From positions 998,144-1,062,143 of the forward strand of contig BCKC01000010.1 in the NCBI GenBank assembly GCA_001600455.1: 64,000 nt of DNA, read 5' to 3'. A program made the position numbers and the translations under genes. The stretch comes from Endocalyx cinctus (lineage: Eukaryota; Ascomycota; Sordariomycetes; Amphisphaeriales; Apiosporaceae). This document shows, one piece after another, positions 11,721 through 23,137 of the stretch. Every line of letters starts with the position of its first letter. Position 1 is the first letter of the stretch. The notes below the pieces were generated by a model that was given only the letters and a program-made list of their open reading frames with translations, had not been told where the DNA came from and searched no databases.

Positions 11721-13282
11721 GCATTCGTCGCCATCAACTACCGCTTGGGAGGTGAGTTCGGAACATGATTGCTGTATTGGACACGGTCTAACTTATCCAA
11801 AAAAAAAGTTTTTGGTTTTGCTACAAGCAAAGCCTTACGCGACAAAAAAAAACACAAATGTTGGGCTCCGTGACCAACGTGCAGCACTTGAGTGTAAGGG
11901 GCCCTATGCATGACGATTGATACGTTACTTTTACCAAACTAATTATAATTATAGGGGTCCGGAACAACATCGAGATCTTTGGGGGTAATTCCCAAAGGGG
12001 TGAGTTTGTCCCGAGAGTTATTGCAGTCGTTTATCTAATGCTAATGGTTGGAATGCCGTGTTACGAGTCACTGCGGTTGGACAGAGTGTTGGCGCAAGCG
12101 ATATAGGCCTGCACTTAATTTCTTTTGATGGGAAACTTGATGTTCCTTTCCAACAGGCCGTGTGAGTCGCATTCATTCCGTGTCTCTGTAATCATGTTAC
12201 TAATGTGGATAACCAGAATGATGTCTGGTGCTCCTGGCTTAAATTTTAACACAGAATCAGACTTGGTATCTAATAGTACTGCTGCTATTGCCCACGAGGT
12301 TGGATGTGTTGAGGATGATAGCCAATCAGCGGCAACCATAGAATGTTTACAAAGAACACCAATGGAACTATTGACTAACCTGTCTATAACTGCCGCTCGC
12401 ACTGCTCGACCCCCCTTCGGAGAGGCTTCCTTTTATCCTCCTAACGATGGAAATATCATTACCGGTCGACCTTCCGAACTGATGCGTGCTGGAAAATTTG
12501 CCAAAAGAATCCCAGTCATTGCCTCGTGGGTTTCAAATGACGGCGCCTGATATCCTCCTCCAACAACCTCCACCGATAAAGAAGTCTTGGCTAGCTTTCA
12601 ACCATGGCTTATTGGTCTTTCAAGATCGACAAAAACGAAACTACTCGAACTTTATCCAATTAGTGACTTCGAACCTCTGGTCCGACTCGAATACGACGGA
12701 TTGATTTCACCTCAATACTACCGCGCAGCATAGATCAACCGAGATATATGGTTTAGTTGCTCTGTATTAGACTTCGCGTGGCAATATACTCGAAAGGTAT
12801 TGGTAAATGCACAACAAGTGCATATATACGAGCATAACTCAACTCGATTCACTCCCTCCTTCGAGCAGATGGGAACACTAATGTGGCGTGTCGCGCATCT
12901 GAGCGATATCCCATATGTTCTGAACAGTCAACGACTCCCTGGTATAGATAATTCAGCGAGACAGCTTGAAATGAGCAAGATGATAAGTCGAAGCATCATT
13001 AACTTTGTTGTGTCTGGAAAACCAGGTGGCGGGGTAACTGGTAGTGGTTGGCCGGCAGCTTTTTCCAATGTGACTCAGGAAGAATTTAAATCAGAATTCC
13101 CCAACAAATTGTAAAGACAATTAATTGGAGGGGCTCATCACGATACGTCGGTCACCATTGACAGAAAAGATAAGGCTTATATTGCCTTAGAAGAAGCCGA
13201 ACGTTCCGTTATATGGGAGAAGCTGTTCGAGCGATGTGATTTTATCAACAGCGAGAAAGTCAGGGCAGAAATGGGCATTTGA
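11721..13282 (+). pseudogene. Type-B carboxylesterase/lipase pseudogene
   Basis: Pieces of an alpha/beta-hydrolase carboxylesterase can be read in family order. FVAINYRLG is at 11724, RNNIEIFGGN at ~11960 and the nucleophile elbow GQSVGA at ~12080. SGAPGLNFNT follows at ~12227, after an intact intron. One long frame to 13282 then ends with ALEEAERSVIWEKLFERC. That frame is cut by three stops, TGA 12548-12550, TAG 12731-12733 and TAA 13112-13114, with no indel between them. The N-terminal quarter, including the oxyanion HGGG motif and any signal peptide, is not found. Surrounding DNA is AT-rich. The gene is most likely dead; catalytic Ser and the C-terminal His region (GGAHHD) are still readable. 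Confidence 0.8.
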
Positions 13283-16257
13283 TTACGTAGGAAATCTCTA
13301 GTTGTACTGTCAGTTTAATGTCAATGGACTACGCAAGGAATACATACGTATTTTCAGATGTAAGCTCGCTGAATAGGGCGGACCTTCCAACGTACAAATA
13401 GCCTATTAGCTGTGCTTGGCGGTCCACACGTGTGATGATAATATAAAGTTTTCACTGCAGCAGACGATTATCTAGTCAGGGATCCCAAACTATACCCATG
13501 CATCCGTTGGATATGAAGATATACGAATGTAGCATGCGTATGAAAATGTGTTGCGCAGGGATGATCTTAACTACATGGTCACTCATAATAAAACTAACAT
13601 TCCCATTGATAGGGCAATTTAATACTATACGAATTACATCAAAACATACCCTCTCATTCCATGTATATAAGTTACTCAACGTAGCACATTATAGTTCAGT
13701 TAGATATATAGTTATTTAGACCTCTTCCCACCATATGTTTTCCCACATATCGGCCATACTGTAGCATTATAATGTCAATGGCTGATTGGTTTGAGGTATA
13801 AATATGCGAAACAAATTTCAATTGAAAAGATTGACAACCCGCTTATGAAATTATGATATTCAGGACTATAAGGATGCGTAATAGCCACTGGAAGAAAGAT
13901 TTAATAACCGGCACCCTTTCAAGTGTCATTGCTATAACGAGTATGTTATTGAAACGTCGAATTAGGTAATTACGGGATTTGAGTCTCTGCAGCTTAAGGG
14001 CTGTACAGACTGATTAACATCTTAGCAGGGGGTTGTTCCATACAAAACGTTTGCGGGTAATTTGAACATGTAATTGGAGCACCAACGTAAGTTGAAAATA
14101 TCATAAACCGGTAGATTGCATGATAAGTGAGATAAAATATTTGTAAAAGCAAATCTAGTGGTAAGACAATTAGTAACGATGAGTCTTGGTTCCTGCGGTA
14201 TTCGAATGCAGTTATTTTTTATTTCGTAACCTGGTCCGTTTGAAGTTGAGTAGCTGACTTACCCCATTTCTCTATGTCATAGAAATGTCGATTCCCAGCC
14301 TATCCCCAGAATTCCGTCGATCTCTAAAGTCTGATTCATTATGTTTCGACATGACTGGTTGGAAGAAAGAGTAGCTGAACAACCGTGTGAAATGTGAGAG
14401 CCACTAATCTTATAAATTACATAAAATATAGAAATCCTTTTCCACCGTACTTATGTCAGAGTGAATTCTCTTTCGGAGTTACATGTCAGCCTGAGCTGAT
14501 ACCAATACCCCATAATTCAGCCGCAGGGCGGATCTTGGTTCTGACTGCCGACTGAACGGTGGGCTGACATTGCTAAATGAGGGTTAGATTCCGCAAGCTC
14601 CCCATCCACACAAGTCGTCGTTGCTATACGGCGTATGTCTACCGCGTGAAATCCCCTGAGCCGTCAAAGTCAGCATCATATCGCTAGTGCTCACCGTTTG
14701 AAATGCGGCACAAGTCAAATTTTCGCAGATTTCGGTGTATTATAATATCACTTAAACAAGTTACTCCCATGTCGGATTGTCTTGGACTAGGAATCCGCAA
14801 TTCCCCGTCGCTACACTTCATGCAAGAATCATACTGTGTAATCTCATCTCACGATGTGAGGGGTATTCAGATTTTCAGCGTCGTCCGCATTGTATTTTTG
14901 TTTCATGAAAATATAGTCGGCCACGCGATCAAATTCGTACGACAAGAAAAAATAATATCGAAGACGGATTAATCTTAGCGACCTACCCACATAATTAAAC
15001 ATTCTCTCACCTATACTATTCCTACCATCAAGACACTCCATATGCATCCGCAGCTGAAGACCTACAAGAATAGGAATTATATTATCATTTACGTTAGAAA
15101 TTCGAATGATACTGCCGTTTACGTGATTACAATACGATGATACAACATTCACGGAACAAGGGGTTTTACCAAATCATTTATATTTCAATAAACGCCAACT
15201 GCATACAATGACGTAAGAGACATAGATATAAATTTGCCTATCATCAAAGCCAAGAGGACTTAGTCGGCAATCTAGAAAAGAATAAAGTACAATTCTCCTC
15301 TTGTTAGATCTCACTCATGTTCGTACTTTTGAACGATTCCCCGGCCCTAGTGCCGCATTACGACGGGTCAGCGGCATCTCATTCGCTTGTCTATCAGCGC
15401 CCTAGGTACTCCTATAGGTTATAACTTTCTAAAAGTTAAAATGGACTATCCACGCATTATGTGGCGTGGAAATATATACACCATGGCCCTGATGAATTAT
15501 CATGGTATTGATGAATAGCCCCTCAAGAGATAACTCTTTTTTGAACATAGCGCTTCTCGGTATATTCTTGAATTTTAAATAGATAGTACTGACGGACTTT
15601 TCTTCTAATCTGTCGAAGATCCCTAATATAGTACGGAAACCAATGCTATTAATTTCATATGAATACATTTAGAAAAGCTTTACCGTTTAGGTGCTCTCAA
15701 AGCCTTCAGGTATTAACCGTTAGCTACAATTTAACATTCAAATTTATAATAAAAATAGCTAAATAGGGGTTGAGCTATGGTATGAGTTATTATTGGCCGA
15801 AGCAAATGGAGTACTGTAAGACTATACTTCCACATACCCGCGTAACGGGGCTGAATACGATACAATGACAAGAGATTGAGCATATAGGTCAAGAAAAAAA
15901 AGTGATGATCCATCCTAACTATGGACATGTCACCTTATGTTGATCTAGGCTGATCGCAGTAAGCTAGGGAGACGTATTCATTTCATAGATACTGATCCTC
16001 GTATCATGAAGGCAGTGTAAGGTGATACCAATCTTCGGCTCACACTTTTTCATAGTGTGTAAGGGAAGGTGATTGGAAAGAATAAGAGATGACCTTTGCC
16101 TCAAACGAATATAAATACCTGGGAATATCCTCTTCGAAAATCCAAATGAACTCCTAGACATCACTCAACACAATCAACATTCATCACTTTAAACACATTC
16201 TTCAATCTATTATACCTTCTACGCCATTTACCACACTCAACCACACTTTCTATCAAA
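13283..16257. other. AT-rich gene desert
   Basis: About 3 kb of strongly AT-rich DNA. No frame has recognisable protein character on either strand. Texture (many TpA steps, short frames everywhere) is like DNA mutated by repeat-induced point mutation, but no second copy is in the window. The right end holds the promoter of the next gene. Confidence 0.5.
16110..16117 (+). promoter_or_regulatory. TATA box of the 91-aa cysteine-rich gene
   Basis: TATAAATA lies 141 bp before the ATG at 16258. The leader between them is C/T/A-rich, as in highly expressed fungal genes. Confidence 0.55.
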
Positions 16258-16610
16258 ATGCAGGTCACCACTATCCTCGCTACTCTTATGGCCGCTGTTG
16301 CCGTCACTGCCTCTGCTGTTCCCGAAATCCAGGCTCGTGACACCTGCGGTGCCGGCTACGGTGGTGACCAGAGACGCACCAACAGCCCTTGCAACTCCTC
16401 CAACGGAGACCGACACTTCTGCGGCTGCGACCGAACTGGTGTGGTAAGTTTCTATATTACAACCAAGTCAATATATATTAGAACTATCAATTTACTAACG
16501 TTTCATTTTTCTACGAACAGGTTCAGTGCATCAGTGGCACCTGGACTGAGATTCAGGACTGCGGCAGCGGCACTTGCCACGGTACCAACGATGGTGCCGC
16601 TGTCTGCTAA
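16258..16610 (+). CDS. Small secreted 8-cysteine protein, candidate effector
   Basis: Two exons (16258-16443 and 16521-16610) splice in phase 0 to 91 aa. Residues 1-20 (MQVTTILATLMAAVAVTASA) are a signal peptide followed by a short propeptide-like stretch ending at Arg. The mature part of about 64 residues has eight cysteines, in DTCG, SPCN, FCGC, QCIS, DCGS, TCHG and the C-terminal Cys just before the stop, giving four possible disulfides and a blunt Cys end. Codons are strongly C-ending, unlike the AT-rich DNA around it, which suggests high expression and selection. I do not recognise a named family. Compact, disulfide-rich secreted proteins of this kind include effectors and antimicrobial peptides; which applies is unknown. 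Confidence 0.85.
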
Positions 16611-18567
16611 ATCAGCAGTAATTAATTTTCGCGCATTCGAGCTGCTTTGGCACGTAAGTTAAACAAATCTAAATCATAATAAATATATAAGACTGACATA
16701 TATATTATAAATGCAGGATCGATGTGACGGACTATGGAAATTAGAAAGTCAGTGGAGAAAGGGTTCTAGTATCAGAGAGATTCAACATCGATCGATATTA
16801 GTAGCTTAAGGAGCTGAAGTAGAAATGTTGCTATTCTTTCATTTAATATAAATTTATTTGAGACTCTTAAAGACGTGTTTATCGTGTGACTTATCTGATT
16901 GTTATACCACGTCAATCTGGGTACTTGGTATCATGTGACCCTTCGCTGCTTTTGCTCAGGCTCGGCTCAGTCTTGGTTAAGATAGCTCAGGATAACTTAA
17001 TGCCTTTCGTTAGAAATGACTTTTTATATCGAAATCGTTACTTGGTGCAAACTTCAAACCTACCCCTCACCAGCGCTTAAAATAACTCAACTAATATTTG
17101 CAAGCAACAAAGAAGCCCGGTTTCAATATTTGCAAATCAAACACGCGTACTCAATTTGACTTGATTATTTAACTATTGGAACTCGGCCATTTGTAAAAGT
17201 AGGAAAAGTCCGAAGGCACTGCAAGATTCCTTTCGATGAGGCGGCTCGAACGATATATATATTTCTCTGGAATTAGCAATACTCGCTTGGAACCTTGGGT
17301 TTAATATAGTTGGCCCTAGGCTTTTTCACGATCGGAAACCTGCTGGCGTTCCAGGGGCGTGGTGCGCGTGGCGTGCGTGTGGCGGTCGAGTTACGGACGA
17401 GCTCTACGATTGCCTGGAATAAACCTCGACCCGGTTATTTGTAAATATAATAGATAAGTCAATCAAGAGGTGCGCTGGAGGTGTTGGTTTGTTTGATTGC
17501 TGAGCCACTCAAATCTAACTCAAATATGAAGCCTTAATTTGATTCGTTTGAGTTATCCTGGCCGCTACCCCTCGCCACAGCTTAACTTCCTCGCGGCCTT
17601 CAAATAGACCCATCATCTCCTTTATTCTCTATTTGGATTTAATCTTCTCTGCTGGTTTCTTTGGCCGCCTGGCCCTGCTCCGGGAACGTTAATCGATGAT
17701 CTCCCAGTACGTAATGCATCAGTTGGAAAGGTAGAAAGACCAAGAATAGGAAGTTTGCATGTATCCTCCACCGGAAGGATAATCGCTCTGTACATAACTG
17801 ATTTGCGTCAGCAATATATCGAAATCTGTATCATCAGATATCGCTGCCTGGCTATTCATAAGAAACAATGTTTTACCCCAGTCTAGTTGTAGTATGCTTC
17901 TAAGATAATCGTGCAGGACCTTATAATCATAATCGAATGTAGTACAGATGATACTCGAAAGAAAGCGTCGAGAATGTAGCAAGCGACCACAATTTCTCGT
18001 TTAACATACATCAAAATTTATTCGATTAGAGTGTTAAATTCTGTATGAAAAATCAGGCCTTCTCATCAACCTAGAAGTTAAGTACTATTAAACTCCTTTC
18101 CTACTGAAAATCTGAATATGTCAAAATATGTCAATGCGTTGGCTTCAGAGTAAATACAATCACATACAGAGAAAAAAACGCATTCTAAGAGCCTGAGGTA
18201 GGATGATTTGGATTACAGCGTTAATACAGGCCCCTTTTGACAATTGCGCGGTCCCGCATTACAACGCCATCTCCGATGTGAATTCTCCCCCACAAAGAGA
18301 ATGGAGACGCTTCCGAAAGAGGCAGCCAAGATTACCTTAAATCGGTCCTTGGCTTCCCAGATAGCTATCGCGTTGTTGCAATAACTCGTATCGCGAGGGC
18401 CTGTATTATGCTGTCCGTGCCATGGAAATGGCCAAAGACGGAAGTATATAAGCACCGTGAAATTCATTTTCGCCAATGCAGTAGACGGGTTTCCCAATGA
18501 TAACTTTCACTCCTTCAATTACGGATGACGCTCTTTTCAAACTACCAGTAACTGGTAATTGATCAAT
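16611..18567. other. Intergenic, mostly AT-rich
   Basis: About 2 kb without a supported gene. A short GC-rich island with GCGTGGTGCGCGTGGCGTGC lies near 17355. The last 130 bp are the subtilase promoter. Confidence 0.5.
18445..18452 (+). promoter_or_regulatory. TATA box of the subtilase gene
   Basis: TATATAAG is 116-123 bp before the ATG at 18568. Confidence 0.5.
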
Positions 18568-19929
18568 ATGAGGGCTTCTCTGGTCTTTTTCTCTCTCGCT
18601 GCTACCTTTTCAGGAGTGCTAGCCGACCCGGCTAAATACATCGTACAGCTAAAGCCCGGCACTACGGCTCAAGACGTTGAGAGTCACCACAACGCGGTGC
18701 GGTCGCTGCACGGTCGCGCCATCGCTCAACGTGACGCCGGCGACGGCCTGCTAAAGACGTTCGGATTCGGCGATTTCAACGCTTACGTAGGGTCTTTTGA
18801 CGAGTCTACCATTTCCGAGATCGCAGCGCTCCCGGACGTTCTGTCGGTCGAATTGGACCGTCTCATCTTCCTCGAGGGCGAGCCATCTCAAAGTAAGGAT
18901 CGATATCATCCCCAATCGCGTACAGTGTAAAGCGGAATTAAACAGGTTCTGACATAGCTCACTCAGACCACGACAAGAGAGCTCTAGTGACCCAGTCGGA
19001 CGCGCCATGGGGACTAGCGCGCATTTCGCATAGGGAATCGGGTAGCACCGACTACGCATATGACGAGAACGCCGGCGCGGGAACGTACGTCTACGTTATT
19101 GACTCCGGTATTCGTGCGACGCATGAAGATTTCGGGGGCAGAGCAATTTTGGGCTACAATGCCATCCCGGGCGGAGAGGAGACTGACGACACCGGCCACG
19201 GCACTCACGTCTCCAGTATAGCTGTGGGTAAGATGTACGGTGTCGCTAAGGCGGCCCAGGTTATTGGTATAAAGGCATTCCATGACTCTATGGTGAGTAT
19301 GACCTACGAGTGGCAGTGTACTCGGTTTAGTATTTTTTGTGTATATTGCTTGCTGACCTAATTTCACACAGGGTCAAAGCAGCGATGTGATGGACGGCTT
19401 GAACTGGGCCATAAATGATATCATCTCGAAAGGGCGCAAGGATGTAGCGGTCATCAACTTATCATTTAGCACGCCTACGTACGTTTTGTGGGATAATGCG
19501 GTGACGGCGGCATTTGATCAGGGCATTCTCTGCACCGCCGCCGCCGGAAACAGCAATCTCGACGCCGAAGACACGTCTCCTGCTCGGGCCCCGGCGTCTT
19601 TGACGGTGGGCAACGTCAACATCAACAATAGCCGCTATTCCGCCGGAGATTATAATGGATCGAACTATGGCGCGGCGGTAGACATCTGGGCTCCCGGCAC
19701 GGATATTGTCGCCGCTAGCAATCTTGATGATACCGGTACGAGAGTAATGACCGGGACTTCGATGTCTGCTCCTAATATAGCTGGCTTGGTCAGCTATCTT
19801 CGCGGCGTGGAGGGACCCAGTTCTGCTGCTGACATAACTGCTCGCCTCGTGGAGTTGTCAACGAAGGATGCCATAGCGGACGTAAAGGGCTCAGTAAACA
19901 GGCTCGCATACAATGGCAACGGACTGTAG
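18568..19929 (+). CDS. Secreted subtilisin-like serine protease (S8, proteinase K type)
   Basis: Three exons (18568-18892, 18958-19292, 19372-19929) encode 405 aa. Order: signal peptide (~1-19), an I9-type propeptide (KYIVQLKPG ... VLSVELD), a dibasic processing site in [10 protein letters not shown], then the peptidase. The triad is complete: Asp in YVIDSG (~156), His in GHGTHVSS (~189) and Ser in GTSMSAPN (~350), with the oxyanion Asn in AAAGNSN. The residue after the SAP turn is Asn where most relatives have His. Length and layout match extracellular proteinase-K-like enzymes used for protein degradation or virulence. It is about 2 kb downstream of the 8-Cys secreted protein on the same strand. 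Confidence 0.95.
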
Positions 19930-20697
19930 TGAACCTAGGTCGGGTAGATGTTCACTGTGTAGGACAATAATAAAATCTTGTCATAATAATTTATAATTAA
20001 TTACTTACACATGTTAAAATTACCATATAATTCCTAAATAGGAAAATAGCAGCCCAAGTCTTGTCGTCTTGGCGGCTTCCTTCGTGGTGGAGAAATTCTT
20101 GTTGCCCCTGCAAAATCATACTTTCCTAACTGCCCAAGTAGGCATTTTTAGATTAGTCACGATGTCGGACCCAGGACGTATCTTCATTGTATCCTGAATT
20201 TAGTGTAATGACTTCTGATCGCGTGTAGGCTACTGGCATGTGATGGCTCGTTCCATTTAAGCGAGTTCAAACTGGATTTAAGGCATTAGAAGCACAGTTA
20301 CTATCGTCCATAGCAGAATAAGCACTGACTGACGTATTCACTTTAGGATTGTGGTTTAGGATTGTGGAAACTAGATTAAATATATATTTATATATATAAT
20401 ATACATTGCAATTATCGGAGTCAGCCTATAATGCAGCTGTCAAGGTTCAAGGTGCAACTGAACAATATATACCAAGCTCCACTAACCGCATTATACCACC
20501 ATCTCCGTCACACTTAGAACAAGCCGTTATGAGCAAATGATACTGTTACTAGCATGCTTCGAGTGCCTGGAAGCTCGTGTTTGATGTCTATAGTATGTTC
20601 TTATGACCAGTTTAACGTGCGCAGGGGTTGATTTTATTTACTTGTCAAATAGCTTCAGTAAAAGTACTTAATTACACTGAGATTAGTTTCCTGTGGA
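19930..20697. other. Convergent intergenic region
   Basis: 3' flanks of the subtilase and of the transporter on the other strand. AT-rich with a TATATA run near 20385. No gene seen. Confidence 0.5.
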
Positions 20698-22418
20698 CTA
20701 AAGAATAAAACGGTAATCAGGGTGTGCATCACCCGTTCTCCCCTCGTCAATCCATCTCTGTCTTTCCTCTTCTGTCAGAGATTCACGAATATGATTTTGC
20801 CTCTTGAGATAGAAGTATAAGACGACAGTTAGAAGAGCACAAGCTAGAGCACTCGCCAATGATGTTGCCTCGCCGACTAGATACCTCCCCTCGGATGTCG
20901 TGTCTTTGAAAATTTGAGCGATCTATATTTCGAACCAGTATTTGTCAGTCATAAAACGCTGCTTGGAGTCCAAAAAAAAAAAGGAACTTACAACCAAACC
21001 AGCGGTATTTCCAAGGGTCATATTGATCCCGATTGCCGTGGCTCTCTTATAGTAGCCTGCATGCGATCCCAACATCCAGACGTAATTCAGACCTAGCATT
21101 ACATAGAGGCCGGGCACCACCAGAAAACATGAGAAGTATAGGGCACCTCTGGACGTCATGGGCAATCCAAGAAGCAGAGAATATCCAATTGCCACCAAAA
21201 TCGCTCCAGGAACCATGAATACAGCACGTTTGGTGACCTTATCTGACCAAAAAGAGACCGCGATGTATATACCGACGGCTGAGAAGAAGATTGGGACCGT
21301 AAGCAGCTGCGTGAGAATGGAGTCGAATCCAAAACTTTTAACTAACGACGGCATGAACGTGGAAACCCCGAAAGAGAGAATATCGCCGAGGAATTGGATC
21401 AAGGCACTAAGCCATATCTTCGGGTCCTTGAAGGTCTTGGCTACCTCATTTTTGTCGAAAGTCTCGTTCAGGCGCATGTAGCGATCGTGCTTGATCGTGC
21501 GCAGACGCATCAGCTGCTTATCCTCCTCGTTGAGAAACTTCGCGTTCTCGTACGTATCCGGCATGCACGTCCACAGAAGCAGGGAAACGCCGAAACTGAG
21601 CGCACCCTCGACTATGTACAGCCAGCGCCATCCGGCAATCCCGTGGAGCCCGTCGAGTTTCAATAGGGCATACGCGAAGAGCCCGCCGAAACCTCCTGAA
21701 AGACCGACTGAAAGATAAAGGTAGGCAAATCGGCGAGCCTGCTCCTTAGGGGTGTAAAAAGTCCTGTTCACTATGCGTAAGAGTCCACCCATAATTCAGG
21801 ATTGGAAGATAAATAATCATTAGAAACGGAAACAATGTTTTACTTACGTGAGAGTAATCGCGAGCGCAGGATACATTCCAGCCTCGAAAATACCAATTAA
21901 CAGGCGAGACGCATACAATTGACCGGCGTTCTTGATGAATCCGGTTCCCAGTGTCGTTGCAGACCAACCTAATAGGAAGAACGCGAGGAGACGACTGGGC
22001 TTAATCTTCTTTACGAGGAGAGACCCGGGTAATTCAAACGGGACATAGGTGACGTAGAAAAATAAAATGGCATCTAAATATGCGACACACCACATGGTCA
22101 CGTTAGTCATAGTCGTACGAAGAAGACGTAAAACCATTCAGGGTTAGACGTACTGGCAAGTTGTTGACTGTTCATCCCCAGATCCTCCGGTAATCCTGCG
22201 ATAGCCGCATTGCCAATGTTACTTCTATCAAGATACGCAGATAAGAAGCTAAGAGTCAGGAGAGGCACGAGGAAAGCGTCGATCTTCCAGAGAAGTTTTC
22301 GCTCCTTCTCAGGGTCGATAAAGATGTCATCGGGATCGGTCACGACCGCCTTTTCCGCATCTTGAAGACTCGTAGAGTCCGCGATCCCGGTATCGACCTT
22401 CTCGCTGCTTGTTTTCAT
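20698..22418 (-). CDS. MFS transporter of the allantoate permease (Dal5/ACS) family
   Basis: Four exons on the minus strand (22418-22154, 22073-21848, 21763-20992, 20922-20698) join to 495 aa, normal for anion:cation symporters of this family. An acidic cytoplasmic N terminus leads into the first helix, LLTLSFLSAYLDRSNIGNA, with the family DRSNIGNA motif. FEAGMYPAL, YTPKEQARRFAYL and, near the C-terminal side, NTAGLVIAQIFK are also typical. The tail EEERQRWIDEGRTGDAHPDY is the usual end of fungal members. Family substrates are organic anions such as allantoate, nicotinate or dicarboxylates; the actual one is unknown. It lies 0.7 kb downstream of the MmgE/PrpD gene on the same strand, suggesting import of that enzyme's substrate. 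A CGG-N7-CCG site precedes it. Confidence 0.92.
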
Positions 22419-23137
22419 TATGTTAAGCTCCGGGTAGACTGAAGTACTGTAATTGAATGAAGAGTGAGAGGGGAGATGAACGTAACTGGAATTAGTATTG
22501 AATATCTTCGAAGGTGGCTTTATTTCGATATTTCAACCCCTGTTATATAGATACCCAGCCTGTTCAGAGTTAGAATGTTATCGGATGGGTCAAACTGGGC
22601 CGCTGATAACATGTACTGGGTATCGGGTTGAGTCCGGGGGAAATGTCGATAAGAGGGGGGCATATGATATGTAACCAGCCTCTTAAATCAAAATCTAGTC
22701 GAGCATGAGGATGTCATTACTTATAAAACTAACTGAATAACCAGTTTAATCTCAGCATTGAATTTAATTCTTTCATATTTTCTAAAACTTTAGAACAATC
22801 GTGCTGCTTATTTCAATTTCGATATCACAAAGTACCGTAGGACTTTCGGAGGTTCCCGGATTTTCCAAAACCAGCATTTCGATAACGGATACATGAGTGC
22901 GAGGAAGCACATGAAAGGAATAACTAGAAAATAAAGCGCAATTTATAATTTGGTAAAGGTTAAGGAAAGTTCCATGCACAGTGGGTTATGGAGTTAAGAA
23001 TGAGTAAGATGAGGGCAGAGCGGCGCTTCAAAGGTAGAAATACGTATTACACATGTAGAGTACTGGCAAATACGTGTCTTACGTAAACGCTATCACATTA
23101 AATGTCATGGAATATAATCTATTGTGCCAGCATTGCC
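22419..23137. other. Promoter region of the transporter
   Basis: Contains CGGGTTGAGTCCG (CGG-N7-CCG) at 22624-22636, a form bound by Zn2Cys6 regulators. The rest is AT-rich with no gene. Confidence 0.45.
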
